From JBGSUE01 sp041753515 (GTDB lineage Bacteria; Patescibacteriota; Microgenomatia; UBA10105; UBA927): a DNA stretch of 62,877 nt. The translations under genes and the position numbers were made by a program. The stretch lies in the NCBI GenBank assembly GCA_041753515.1, contig JBGSUE010000032.1:1-62877 (forward strand), read 5' to 3'. Below the pieces are notes generated by a model. It saw only the letters and a list, made by a program, of their open reading frames with translations. It made no database searches and was not told the origin of the DNA. Of the stretch, positions 34,194 through 41,795 are shown piece after piece. Numbering within the stretch: the first letter of the stretch is position 1; the number at the start of each line of letters is the position of its first letter.

Positions 34194-35519
34194 ATGCAGA
34201 AGAATCAGTTTCCTACATATATAGTTTTAGCTGTTTTGGCAATAGTGCTTCCCATTATATCCGTATCGGTGCAAAATGCCCAAAACATCCGTAATTATGC
34301 TGTATGCGATGATCAAAACTGCGCAAACATCAAGAATGGCAGTTATTGGATGATAATAAATTGTTATTCAGGTGATGCAGATGGAGATATTCAGTTGTGC
34401 AATCAGAAAGGGAGAATCGGATATTGCCGTAATACTGCATTTTGTTGTCCAACCTCCGGGGCTCAATGGACAACGAATATGTCCGCCTGTCCAACTCCCA
34501 CACCGATAAAAACAAAAACACCGACACCGTCCCGCACCCCATCCAATACGCGTACTCCTACACCTACCCGATCCATTACACCTACGAGGTCACCAACATC
34601 CACACGGATTCCAACGTCAACTCCAAGGCCAACATCTACACGGATTCCAACGTCAACTCCAAGGCCAACATCTACACGGATTCCCACATCCACACCCCGC
34701 CCAACATCTACACGGATTCCCACATCCACACCCAGGCCTTCATCCACAAAGATTCCTTCATCAACTCCACGTCCGACTGCAACGAGGATACCCTCGTCAA
34801 CACCGAAAGGATTTATTCCTTCCTCAACCCCCCGGCCGTCATCAACTCCAAAACCTACCTCTACCCTCAAGCCGTCATCGACAGTTAAGCCGTCAATAAC
34901 ACCGGTAGGCTATGTAGCCCCGACACCTACACATACTCCTGCCGGGACACCGGCGATTGGAGGGTCAGATATCAATCCCACACCGACTTTTTACTCGACG
35001 GCTCTTCATCCAACCCCCACATTTGCATGGCCGGATTTGTTGTCCGGGACGCCCGCGCCTGCCGGGTCAGTACCGTTTTTAGTGGTTGATCCGTTTTCAG
35101 ATAAAAACAACGAGACGTCCGAGCGTTTTACCGTCACCGGAAAAACGTATCCATACAGCACTCTGGAGATTACGATTTCTCCCGATACTGTCAAAAAAAC
35201 CGTACAGGCAGATAAAAATGGGTTGTGGAAATATCAGCAGGATACACCGCTTGCACTTGGAGAAAAGACAATGGTGGTGACATCGACATCACAGGATGGA
35301 GTATCCAATTCGGTTACGATTCCGTTCACCGTACAGAAAAAGAAATCCTTCACCTGGATATTTTGGCTTATTTTGCTTCTTATCATTGCGGCCGCATGGT
35401 ATATCTGGAAAAAAATCAAGGACGCACAGTATATTCCTCCAATCCGATCTGAATTGTTCGGGGAAGAGAAGAAAACTCCACCAGACACTTCACCTTCACC
35501 ACCGGATTTGCACACTTGA
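34194..35519 (+). CDS. Mucin-like surface protein with Thr/Pro repeats, Ig-like domain and C-terminal anchor
   Basis: The 441-residue protein has an N-terminal hydrophobic segment (about residues 8-27) and a small Cys-rich domain (about 35-100, six or more Cys). A long Thr/Ser/Pro/Arg tract (about 100-270) contains 12-residue repeats of the type TRIPTSTPRPTS. An Ig-like domain (about 290-385) has FTVTGKTYPYSTLEITISP and NGLWKYQQD, similar to bacterial adhesion modules. A membrane helix (about 390-410) and a basic-to-acidic tail end the chain. No LPxTG motif is present, so it is not an obvious sortase substrate. The tract is probably extended and perhaps glycosylated. Confidence 0.75.
   Translation: MQKNQFPTYIVLAVLAIVLPIISVSVQNAQNIRNYAVCDDQNCANIKNGSYWMIINCYSGDADGDIQLCNQKGRIGYCRNTAFCCPTSGAQWTTNMSACPTPTPIKTKTPTPSRTPSNTRTPTPTRSITPTRSPTSTRIPTSTPRPTSTRIPTSTPRPTSTRIPTSTPRPTSTRIPTSTPRPSSTKIPSSTPRPTATRIPSSTPKGFIPSSTPRPSSTPKPTSTLKPSSTVKPSITPVGYVAPTPTHTPAGTPAIGGSDINPTPTFYSTALHPTPTFAWPDLLSGTPAPAGSVPFLVVDPFSDKNNETSERFTVTGKTYPYSTLEITISPDTVKKTVQADKNGLWKYQQDTPLALGEKTMVVTSTSQDGVSNSVTIPFTVQKKKSFTWIFWLILLLIIAAAWYIWKKIKDAQYIPPIRSELFGEEKKTPPDTSPSPPDLHT
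34603..34782 (+). repeat. 36-bp tandem repeat within the surface protein gene
   Basis: Five 36-bp units start at 34603, 34639, 34675, 34711 and 34747. The first two are identical and the later ones diverge. Each encodes 12 residues of Thr/Ser/Pro/Arg. A more degenerate unit precedes them. Such arrays change length by slippage or recombination. Confidence 0.85.
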
Positions 35520-35550
35520 AGTTTACGTTTATTTATTCAATAATGAATGT

Positions 35551-37035
35551 ATGGCAGATGACGATTTTTCGATAATCAGAGATGAAGGAACCCCTCCGAC
35601 GTATAAATTTTTCAACGGAAAAGAGTGGGTTGACAGTGTAAGCGGGAAATACAATGATGTAGTATCTCCTGTGGACGGATCTGTAGTCGGAAGGCTACCG
35701 GTTGTAACCAAAGATGAGATAGACAGGGCTCTTGAGCTAGCTTCCATAAAACAAGCAGCATGGGAACAAACTCCCCTCAATGAGCGGATTAAGATAATGC
35801 ATCTGGCGGCTGATTATATCCGTCATTACATGGAGTATCTGGTGAATCTTATGGTGATGGAAATCGGAAAATCCATCAAAGAATCCAAAAGTGAAATTAA
35901 CCGTACGGCAGAACTCATAGATTACTATGCAGATGAGGCACAATCCATAAAAGGTGAGACGCTTGATAGTGATAATTTTCCGGGATACAAAAAAGGCCAG
36001 TTATGTATCATGAATAGGGCAGCGTACGGAACAGTACTGTCTATTGCCCCCTTCAATTACCCGGTAAATCTGTCCGCAAGCAAGATCGCCCCGGCACTTT
36101 TAATGGGTAATGCTGTTGCAGTAAAACCGCCGACCCAAGGCGGCATCAGTGGGCTTCATTTGGTGCGGTTATTCCAAAAAGCAGGTGTACCGGAAGGGGT
36201 GATGTGTGCACTGACCGGAAGCGGCGCTGAAATCGGAGATATACTGTCTTCCCATAAAAATGTGCATATGGTGGCATTTACAGGATCAAGCGGGACAGGT
36301 TTGCATATCGCTTCTCATGCACCAATGAAACAGCTATTATTTGAATGTGGTGGAAATAATCCGACCATCGTGCTTCCTGATGCAGATATGAGCTTCACAG
36401 CAAGTGAAATCGTCAAGGGCGCTTTTTCGTATGCAGGCCAACGGTGTACAGCGATTAAATATGTGTTGTCCACTCAAGGAATCATCGATGCATTGCTCCC
36501 ACTTGTTAAAAAGCAGACAGAGGAATTGGTAAAAGTAGGGGATCCCAGAAACCCTGAAACGAAAATGGTAGGACCCGTGATTTCGCAAAGTGAGGCGCAA
36601 CATATAAAACAGGTTATTGATGAAGCAGTGTCAAAAGGCGCCAAAGTAGAATTTGGAGGAACGGTTGAAAAAACATATGTCTATCCCACGATTTTTTCCA
36701 ATGCCAAGCCGGATATGATGGTGGTATCGTGTGAAATATTTGGTCCAGTGCTGTCTTTTATTGCAGTGTCCGGACCAGATGAAGCTGTGCGTATTATCAA
36801 TTCATCCATGTTTGGCCTTCAGGCAAGCATTTTTACCACGGATGAAGGAGCAGGGTTGGCGCTTGCGTCAAAAATCAACGTCGGAACCGTACAGATTAAT
36901 GGATCTCCCCAGAGAGGGCCAGATCATTTTCCGTTTTTAGGCGTGAAGGAATCTGGAGTTGGTGTACAGGGTGTGCGGTATTCCCTGGAGGCTATGAGCA
37001 GATTAAAGCCTGTTGTTATCAATAAACCGCAATAA
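35551..37035 (+). CDS. gapN: Non-phosphorylating NADP-dependent glyceraldehyde-3-phosphate dehydrogenase (GapN)
   Basis: The 494-residue aldehyde-dehydrogenase-family enzyme oxidises glyceraldehyde 3-phosphate directly to 3-phosphoglycerate, making NADPH and bypassing phosphoglycerate kinase. Present are the catalytic Glu in FECGGNNPTIV and Cys in AGQRCTAIK, and cofactor-binding VAVKPPTQGG and FTGSSGTG. The GapN-type ending RGPDHFPFLGVKESGVGVQG is diagnostic against other aldehyde dehydrogenases. The start at 35551 gives the normal family N terminus; an in-frame extension upstream overlaps the surface protein gene. It is flanked by unrelated surface-protein genes and is probably transcribed alone. 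Confidence 0.9.
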   Translation: MADDDFSIIRDEGTPPTYKFFNGKEWVDSVSGKYNDVVSPVDGSVVGRLPVVTKDEIDRALELASIKQAAWEQTPLNERIKIMHLAADYIRHYMEYLVNLMVMEIGKSIKESKSEINRTAELIDYYADEAQSIKGETLDSDNFPGYKKGQLCIMNRAAYGTVLSIAPFNYPVNLSASKIAPALLMGNAVAVKPPTQGGISGLHLVRLFQKAGVPEGVMCALTGSGAEIGDILSSHKNVHMVAFTGSSGTGLHIASHAPMKQLLFECGGNNPTIVLPDADMSFTASEIVKGAFSYAGQRCTAIKYVLSTQGIIDALLPLVKKQTEELVKVGDPRNPETKMVGPVISQSEAQHIKQVIDEAVSKGAKVEFGGTVEKTYVYPTIFSNAKPDMMVVSCEIFGPVLSFIAVSGPDEAVRIINSSMFGLQASIFTTDEGAGLALASKINVGTVQINGSPQRGPDHFPFLGVKESGVGVQGVRYSLEAMSRLKPVVINKPQ

Positions 37036-37064
37036 TTGATACCCTTCTGTTTCTATGCTATGAT
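37036..37064 (+). promoter_or_regulatory. Promoter of the PEGA/SH3 protein gene
   Basis: TTGATA (37036-37041), a 17-nt spacer and TATGAT (37059-37064) end 9 nt before the ATG at 37074. It is one of the best two-box promoters in the window and again leaves almost no leader. Confidence 0.7.
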
Positions 37065-37073
37065 CCAAATCAC

Positions 37074-38009
37074 ATGAAGCGTTCTTTTGTTTTCCTTCTT
37101 ATCCTCTTTATTGTCGGGGCAGGAATTGCAGCAGCAGTCCGATATTTTATGCAGTCGCCAAAAAACGGGAGACTGAGCGTAAAAAGCAATTCGGAAGCAA
37201 CTATTTATCTTGATAATGTTCATATCGGGAGAACGCCGTATGACGGTGAAGTGATGGAAGGAGAATATACGTTGAAGCTGACTGCGGAACAACCTTCTTC
37301 AGATACCGCTTGGCAGGGAAAAATCACGGTGAATCCCGGTACGCTGACGTACGTGAATGCAGATCTGGGTGATTCTGAATTCAACAGCGCTGTTGAAGTG
37401 TTGTGGCTGGAAAAGATATCGAGTAAAAATTCCGAAATATCTCTCGTGACAAATCCTGATGGTGCATCGGTCACTCTGGACAATGAAGCTAAAGGCATAT
37501 CGCCGGTGACGCTTGCCGATATTTCTCCGGGAGACCATACGCTGACCGTAACTTCTCCGGGATTTGATGTGCGCACAATTAATATCAAAACAACGGCAGG
37601 TTTCCGGCTGCTGTCATTCATAAAAATGGCGCTTGTGAGATCTGACACGGTAGTGGAAGATGATGAGCCGGAAGCGACTGATTCTTCTGATCTTATTGAT
37701 GAGGCAACTGTTTCTGCTTTTCCAAAAACGACTGTACAGACAACTCCAAAGAGCACTGTGACACCAAAACCAACCAAGACCACTCTTGAAAAACCGTATA
37801 TTACGATTTCTGATACACCGACAGGTTTTCTGCGGGTCCGTGATGAGGCAACAACAGGTTCAGCTGAAGTCGGGCGTGTGGAGCCGGGAGATTCATTTGC
37901 ACTTCTGGACACAGAAACTGATGCTAAAAATACCGCATGGTACAAGATAGAATACGAGGATGAAAAGATGGGTTGGGTCTCCAGCCAATACGCGGATTTG
38001 TTTGAATAG
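37074..38009 (+). CDS. Anchored PEGA-domain and SH3b-domain protein
   Basis: The 311-residue protein has an N-terminal anchor (about residues 4-25) and two PEGA-like beta repeats (about 30-95 and 120-185; SNSEATIYLDNVHIGRTPYD and NPDGASVTLDNEAKGISPVT). A Thr/Pro-rich linker (about 205-240) leads to a C-terminal bacterial SH3 domain (about 242-311; GFLRVRDEATTGSAEVGRV, WYKIEYEDEKMGWV). SH3b domains bind peptidoglycan or other wall polymers, and PEGA repeats are common in surface proteins. A role in wall attachment outside the membrane fits. It ends 4 bp from the convergent UbiA-family gene. Confidence 0.85.
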   Translation: MKRSFVFLLILFIVGAGIAAAVRYFMQSPKNGRLSVKSNSEATIYLDNVHIGRTPYDGEVMEGEYTLKLTAEQPSSDTAWQGKITVNPGTLTYVNADLGDSEFNSAVEVLWLEKISSKNSEISLVTNPDGASVTLDNEAKGISPVTLADISPGDHTLTVTSPGFDVRTINIKTTAGFRLLSFIKMALVRSDTVVEDDEPEATDSSDLIDEATVSAFPKTTVQTTPKSTVTPKPTKTTLEKPYITISDTPTGFLRVRDEATTGSAEVGRVEPGDSFALLDTETDAKNTAWYKIEYEDEKMGWVSSQYADLFE

Positions 38010-38013
38010 AGTC

Positions 38014-38952
38014 TCACCCTCCAATGCCGTAGATGACGACAAGGACACTGATGCCCCATAAAATGACAGTTCCCAGAAGCTGTTTGTCGCTTGTGAGGAT
38101 TTTTTCCGGTGATTCACCCTTCCCCTCGTAAATAAGCTGCATATACCGCATGATGCCGTAGAGGACAAACGGTATGGATATCATCATCCATTTGCGTGCG
38201 GCAACATCCGATGAAAAATGTTCATATCCGGAAAATAATATTCCCCTGTTGACCGGACGTTCCAAAAAAGTATAAAAGGAATAGGATATGAATGTGGAAT
38301 TGGCACACATTGCCGTGTACGTATCAAGCAGTTTTTCTGAGTAATGGGTGAGTGTTTCCCGGGTCACAATGTTAGAATTTTTGGAATACTGTTGCATGAG
38401 GGTAAGTTCAGCCCTTCTTTTACCGACAGCCAGAAAAAGCGCCAGCGAGAGCACAGTCAGTCCCAGCCAGATGGAAATGTGATAGCCTGTAGCCGCCTCT
38501 CCGGCATAGACCCTGATAAAATATCCGGCTGTTATGACAAGGATATCTACGACACTGATTTTTTTGAAAATGAGTGAGTATGTATATTGAAGAAGTAAAA
38601 ATAACAGTGAAAGAAGGAAGAATGTTGTTCCAATTGAGTATGCAATGATGAGTCCTCCTGCTGCGAATATGATGGATGTTGCCAAGGCTGATCGAACGGA
38701 TAATGCACCGCTTGCGACAGGTCTGAACTTTTTAAACGGATGAATACGGTCACTGGGAGCGTCCAGCACATCATTGATAATATAATTGGATGATGCCAAG
38801 AGACAAAATGCAATAAATCCGAAAAAACTGGAAAGAACCAGGTCAGACCTGTTTACCTGTCCGGTGAATACTACTGTCGCGAAAAGCGCTATGTTTTTCA
38901 GCCATTGTCTTGGTCTTGCGGTTTTGATAATTGCGTAAAGAGTTTGATCCAT
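38014..38952 (-). CDS. UbiA-family prenyltransferase, decaprenyl-phosphate phosphoribosyltransferase type
   Basis: The 312-residue membrane enzyme has about eight helices. It carries the first Asp-rich motif NDVLDAPSDRIHPFKKFRP (about residues 65-83), the early ARPRQWLKN and the second motif DILVITAGYFIRVYAG. These match the branch that transfers phosphoribose from PRPP to polyprenyl phosphate (mycobacterial DPPR synthase), rather than quinone or heme enzymes. The product would be a lipid-linked pentose donor for wall glycans. The gene begins within the last 55 bp of the WecA-like gene. The assignment to the phosphoribosyl branch is good but unproven. Confidence 0.85.
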   Translation of the reverse strand: MDQTLYAIIKTARPRQWLKNIALFATVVFTGQVNRSDLVLSSFFGFIAFCLLASSNYIINDVLDAPSDRIHPFKKFRPVASGALSVRSALATSIIFAAGGLIIAYSIGTTFFLLSLLFLLLQYTYSLIFKKISVVDILVITAGYFIRVYAGEAATGYHISIWLGLTVLSLALFLAVGKRRAELTLMQQYSKNSNIVTRETLTHYSEKLLDTYTAMCANSTFISYSFYTFLERPVNRGILFSGYEHFSSDVAARKWMMISIPFVLYGIMRYMQLIYEGKGESPEKILTSDKQLLGTVILWGISVLVVIYGIGG

Positions 38953-39971
38953 ATGATGAATCCTCCAAGTGCGACTGCCACTAATAATAAAACAAACAGT
39001 TTCTGTTTGGAAGTTACGGATAAAGCTATTGTTCCGAGAACGGCTGTGACGACCCAATAGAAGATGGCAATTCTTCGTTTACCCCATCCAAGATCCAGGA
39101 GCCGGTGATGCAGATGTCCGCGGTCTGCCCAAACAGGTGATTTCCGACTTTGAATTCTTCTGGCGAGGGTAAATATGGCATCAATGGTCGGAATACCCAA
39201 AACAAGAAGTGCTGTCCCCACTTTTCCATATGAGAGAATCCCCAATACTGCAAGAAGAAGGCCTGCGAGCGTTTTTCCTCCATACCCGGGCATGATTTTT
39301 TGCGGATAAAAATTCCAGGGTAAAAAACCTATAAAAGCCCCCGAAGTAATTGCCGAGAGATACAGCACCTGAGATGTTTGTGTATCCCCCCAGTAGCGCA
39401 GAGCTAATATCCCTAAAATCACTGCGGCGATAGCAACAAATCCGGGCATCTGGCCTTCCACTCCGGCTGACCAGCCGATGATGTTGATGGTCCAGAGGAT
39501 CCACAGAAGAGCGAATATGCTTGACCATACGATAAATGTATGGATACCGAAGAAAGAGAATGTCACATGAAACGTGTCCAGGTGCAGTATTCCGCCTAAA
39601 GGATTTGTAATATATGGAATAGCTACACCACTGGCAACAATGATAAGCGCACTGATTGTATTCGTGATGATACGGATATACGGATTGACATCAGATTTGT
39701 CATCAAGCAGTCCTATCAGGACCAATAAGGATCCGGCAAGAATGATGCCCAGGGAAATTTTGGTATATCCGAGAAATAAGAGTATCGGAATGAATGTACC
39801 CCCGGCGATAGAGAGTCCTCCGGCGCGCGGAATTATTCCCTGGTGGGTTTTTGCAGGGTGAAACCTGTGCATGTCATCTACGAGATGAAAATATACGGCA
39901 AATTTGATGACAAGGGGAGTAGATGCATATGTAATAATAAGCGCGCAGAAAAACGCCGCAGCATACATCAT
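38898..39971 (-). CDS. Polyprenyl-phosphate N-acetylhexosamine-1-phosphate transferase, WecA/MraY superfamily
   Basis: The 357-residue protein has about ten membrane helices, the first Asp motif in LIGLLDDKSDV (about residues 85-95), a divergent second motif around NIIGWSAGVEGQMPGF (where NxxDGxDGL is usual), and the WecA/TagO-type His loop ADRGHLHHRLLDLGWGKRR (about 285-303). It would place a sugar phosphate on undecaprenyl phosphate to begin a glycan. The start at 39971 is the ATG one base after the stop of the upstream gene. The altered second motif leaves the sugar, and full activity, open. Confidence 0.82.
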   Translation of the reverse strand: MMYAAAFFCALIITYASTPLVIKFAVYFHLVDDMHRFHPAKTHQGIIPRAGGLSIAGGTFIPILLFLGYTKISLGIILAGSLLVLIGLLDDKSDVNPYIRIITNTISALIIVASGVAIPYITNPLGGILHLDTFHVTFSFFGIHTFIVWSSIFALLWILWTINIIGWSAGVEGQMPGFVAIAAVILGILALRYWGDTQTSQVLYLSAITSGAFIGFLPWNFYPQKIMPGYGGKTLAGLLLAVLGILSYGKVGTALLVLGIPTIDAIFTLARRIQSRKSPVWADRGHLHHRLLDLGWGKRRIAIFYWVVTAVLGTIALSVTSKQKLFVLLLVAVALGGFIIWIKLFTQLSKPQDQDNG

Positions 39972-39972
39972 A

Positions 39973-40368
39973 TCAGGTAACAAGAAACAGAATTTTAATA
40001 ACGGAAAATGACAGAAGGAGTGCAACTGATGTGGATGATAAAAAAAGCAGCTGGATGAAAATTCTGTACGGTTTCAGTAGTGTCAATGAAAGGATAATAT
40101 TCAGAAAATGAAGAAAACATGCTGAGAAGAGTATGCCATAGAGCCAGAATGGTTCAGCCAGCCGGGCCTCTCCCCACATCTTGGAATACCACAATGGGAC
40201 AAGAGGCGGAAGCGATGAATATTTTGCGGTGAGGATGATTCCGGTACCGATACATGCCGCGTACGTACTGCGGGCACACACTGCATACACCCAATTTTTT
40301 CTGAGGGTAGTATATGTGTGTTTCTGATTTCTTATCGCGGCAGCCGTTCGTGCGATGATATGTATCAT
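39973..40368 (-). CDS. Four-helix membrane protein of unknown function
   Basis: The 131-residue protein has hydrophobic segments at about residues 30-48, 72-92 and 98-127, and a central motif LPPLVPLWYSKMWGEARLA between the first two. The motif resembles small membrane proteins with a P-L-x-Y-S-x-x-W-G-E pattern that I believe recur in CPR genomes, but the function is unknown. It lies 7 bp after the GT39-like gene and 1 bp before the WecA-like gene, so it is part of the glycan operon. Confidence 0.6.
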   Translation of the reverse strand: MIHIIARTAAAIRNQKHTYTTLRKNWVYAVCARSTYAACIGTGIILTAKYSSLPPLVPLWYSKMWGEARLAEPFWLYGILFSACFLHFLNIILSLTLLKPYRIFIQLLFLSSTSVALLLSFSVIKILFLVT

Positions 40369-40375
40369 AACTATT

Positions 40376-41683
40376 TTAGTTATCAGTCAGATTGTATTGT
40401 ATAGAAATATCCCCCTGTGGAGATACGATGATTGCTCGTTTGGGATAGAGGGGGAGAGAGTATGCCATGCGGTCCGGAGAAAAAATCGCATCACCCACAT
40501 ACCAGGGAAATGCATACCCGGTTGTGTTATATAAGCGGACATTTTCTGGACGGGAGCTGTAGTAGAGGGTTTCGAGATAATTGAGGGAACTGGTGGTGTA
40601 TATGAGATCTGTGGGGGCGGCAAGTGTATTGACTTCCTGCATAGTTGTACGATAGGGAAGTTTTGCGTGTTTTGACGGATACCAGGTGAGGAAAAAGACA
40701 TGAAGAGCAAGTACTGCTGAAACGGCGATGAGTTTTATATTTTTTACCCTGATTGTTTCAAGCGCGAACACAGTCAGAAATACTTCGGATATGGTAACCG
40801 GAATGAAATATCTGTTTACAAACAGCGGTTTCATAAAGGAAACCGAAATGATAAACGTCAGCGGAAGAAAGACAGTCATGAGAAGCAGTATGGTAAAGTG
40901 TCTTTTGCTTTTATTTTTCAATGCCGTCATAAAGAGTATCAGGAGGATAAAGGATAGATATCTGGTGTATTTCCAAAGATACCATGGGGTTCCTTCATAT
41001 CCGATGTACATATTTCCCAGTACCGATTTAATAAGCTGAATATCTACAGGAAAATACCATGACGAAGTCAGCTTCGTTGAGAGCGTAAGGATTTTCCAAA
41101 TCCATGGGGTCATAATGAGCGCGGCAAAAAATGCAGATCGAATGCAAGGATCCGTGAGAATGCGTTTGGGTTTTTTTACGACGAAAAAAATGTGATACAG
41201 CATGATCGTGCCGAAGTGGATGAGAAAATACGCATGCGTGTAAAATCCTCCAATGGCAGCAACTGCAAACATTTTCCAATTTCTTCTCCAGTACGCATAG
41301 AGGGATAAAACAGTAAAGAATATATACCATCCGTACGTCCGTACCTCGAATGCATAGTAGACAATCATCGGATTTGTGACAAAAAGAACAGGTAAAACGA
41401 ACTGTATTTTTGACCTGGGGAACAGTTTTTCTGCCCAGATGATAACTATGATGGCAGCCAGAACAACACCTGTGAGAGACAGACTTCGGGTAGCTATTTC
41501 CGAATCTCCAAAAATTTTCATCCAGAAGTGGAGAAGGATGTAATACAATGGCGGTTCAAATGACAATTTGGACCAGATGTCTGCCAGGGGCATTTTAGAC
41601 ACCAATACTGAAAACGCCTCATCCCGCCAGAAACTTTGGGTGAAATAAAGAAGCGGTGAGTGCTGAATAATATAATGCAACAT
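40376..41683 (-). CDS. GT39/ArnT-like polyprenyl-linked-sugar glycosyltransferase, N terminus probably shortened
   Basis: The 435-residue multi-pass protein has the acidic catalytic loop FWRDEAFS near residue 19, a second conserved stretch SFEPPLYYILLHFWMKIFGD, AFEVRTYGWYIFF and about ten membrane helices, the plan of PMT/ArnT/RgtA-type enzymes that use polyprenyl-phosphate sugars. Such enzymes usually have a charged head and full first helix before the acidic loop; here only 18 residues precede WRDE. A family A repeat lies 7 bp upstream, and beyond it the lost head (M-E-K-R-K-E-K) may be visible (see findings). The present start is uncertain. Confidence 0.78.
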   Translation of the reverse strand: MLHYIIQHSPLLYFTQSFWRDEAFSVLVSKMPLADIWSKLSFEPPLYYILLHFWMKIFGDSEIATRSLSLTGVVLAAIIVIIWAEKLFPRSKIQFVLPVLFVTNPMIVYYAFEVRTYGWYIFFTVLSLYAYWRRNWKMFAVAAIGGFYTHAYFLIHFGTIMLYHIFFVVKKPKRILTDPCIRSAFFAALIMTPWIWKILTLSTKLTSSWYFPVDIQLIKSVLGNMYIGYEGTPWYLWKYTRYLSFILLILFMTALKNKSKRHFTILLLMTVFLPLTFIISVSFMKPLFVNRYFIPVTISEVFLTVFALETIRVKNIKLIAVSAVLALHVFFLTWYPSKHAKLPYRTTMQEVNTLAAPTDLIYTTSSLNYLETLYYSSRPENVRLYNTTGYAFPWYVGDAIFSPDRMAYSLPLYPKRAIIVSPQGDISIQYNLTDN

Positions 41684-41690
41684 AATGATT

Positions 41691-41768
41691 TTGTCATTCT
41701 GAACGAAGTGAAGAATCTAGTAATTCACGAGATCCTTCATCCGCCAGCTGGCGGATTCAGGATGACAA
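41691..41768. repeat. Dispersed inverted repeat, family A (copy 1)
   Basis: TTGTCATTCTGAA and TTCAGGATGACAA are 12-of-13 matched terminal inverted repeats. The inside holds a palindrome ATCCGCCAGCTGGCGGAT and the arm GAAGTGAAGAATCTAG shared with copy 2 at 47660-47736. It lies between the GT39-like gene and the upstream GT2 gene. Confidence 0.8.
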
Positions 41769-41795
41769 TATTTTTTCTTTGCGTTTCTCCATGTA

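Noticed and set aside
34603..34782. CRISPR-like array
   Set aside because: The 36-bp units are directly abutting without spacers, lie in frame in a long gene and encode Thr/Pro repeats.
34463..34870. 135-codon minus-strand frame through the surface-protein repeats
   Set aside because: It is the antisense of the Thr/Pro repeat tract, gives a Val/Gly/Asp repeat by base composition alone, and has no promoter or ribosome-binding site.
37220..38059. 279-codon minus-strand frame opposite the PEGA/SH3 gene
   Set aside because: The plus-strand gene has recognisable domains, a signal anchor and a two-box promoter. The antisense frame has low-complexity Ser/Val content and no initiation signals.
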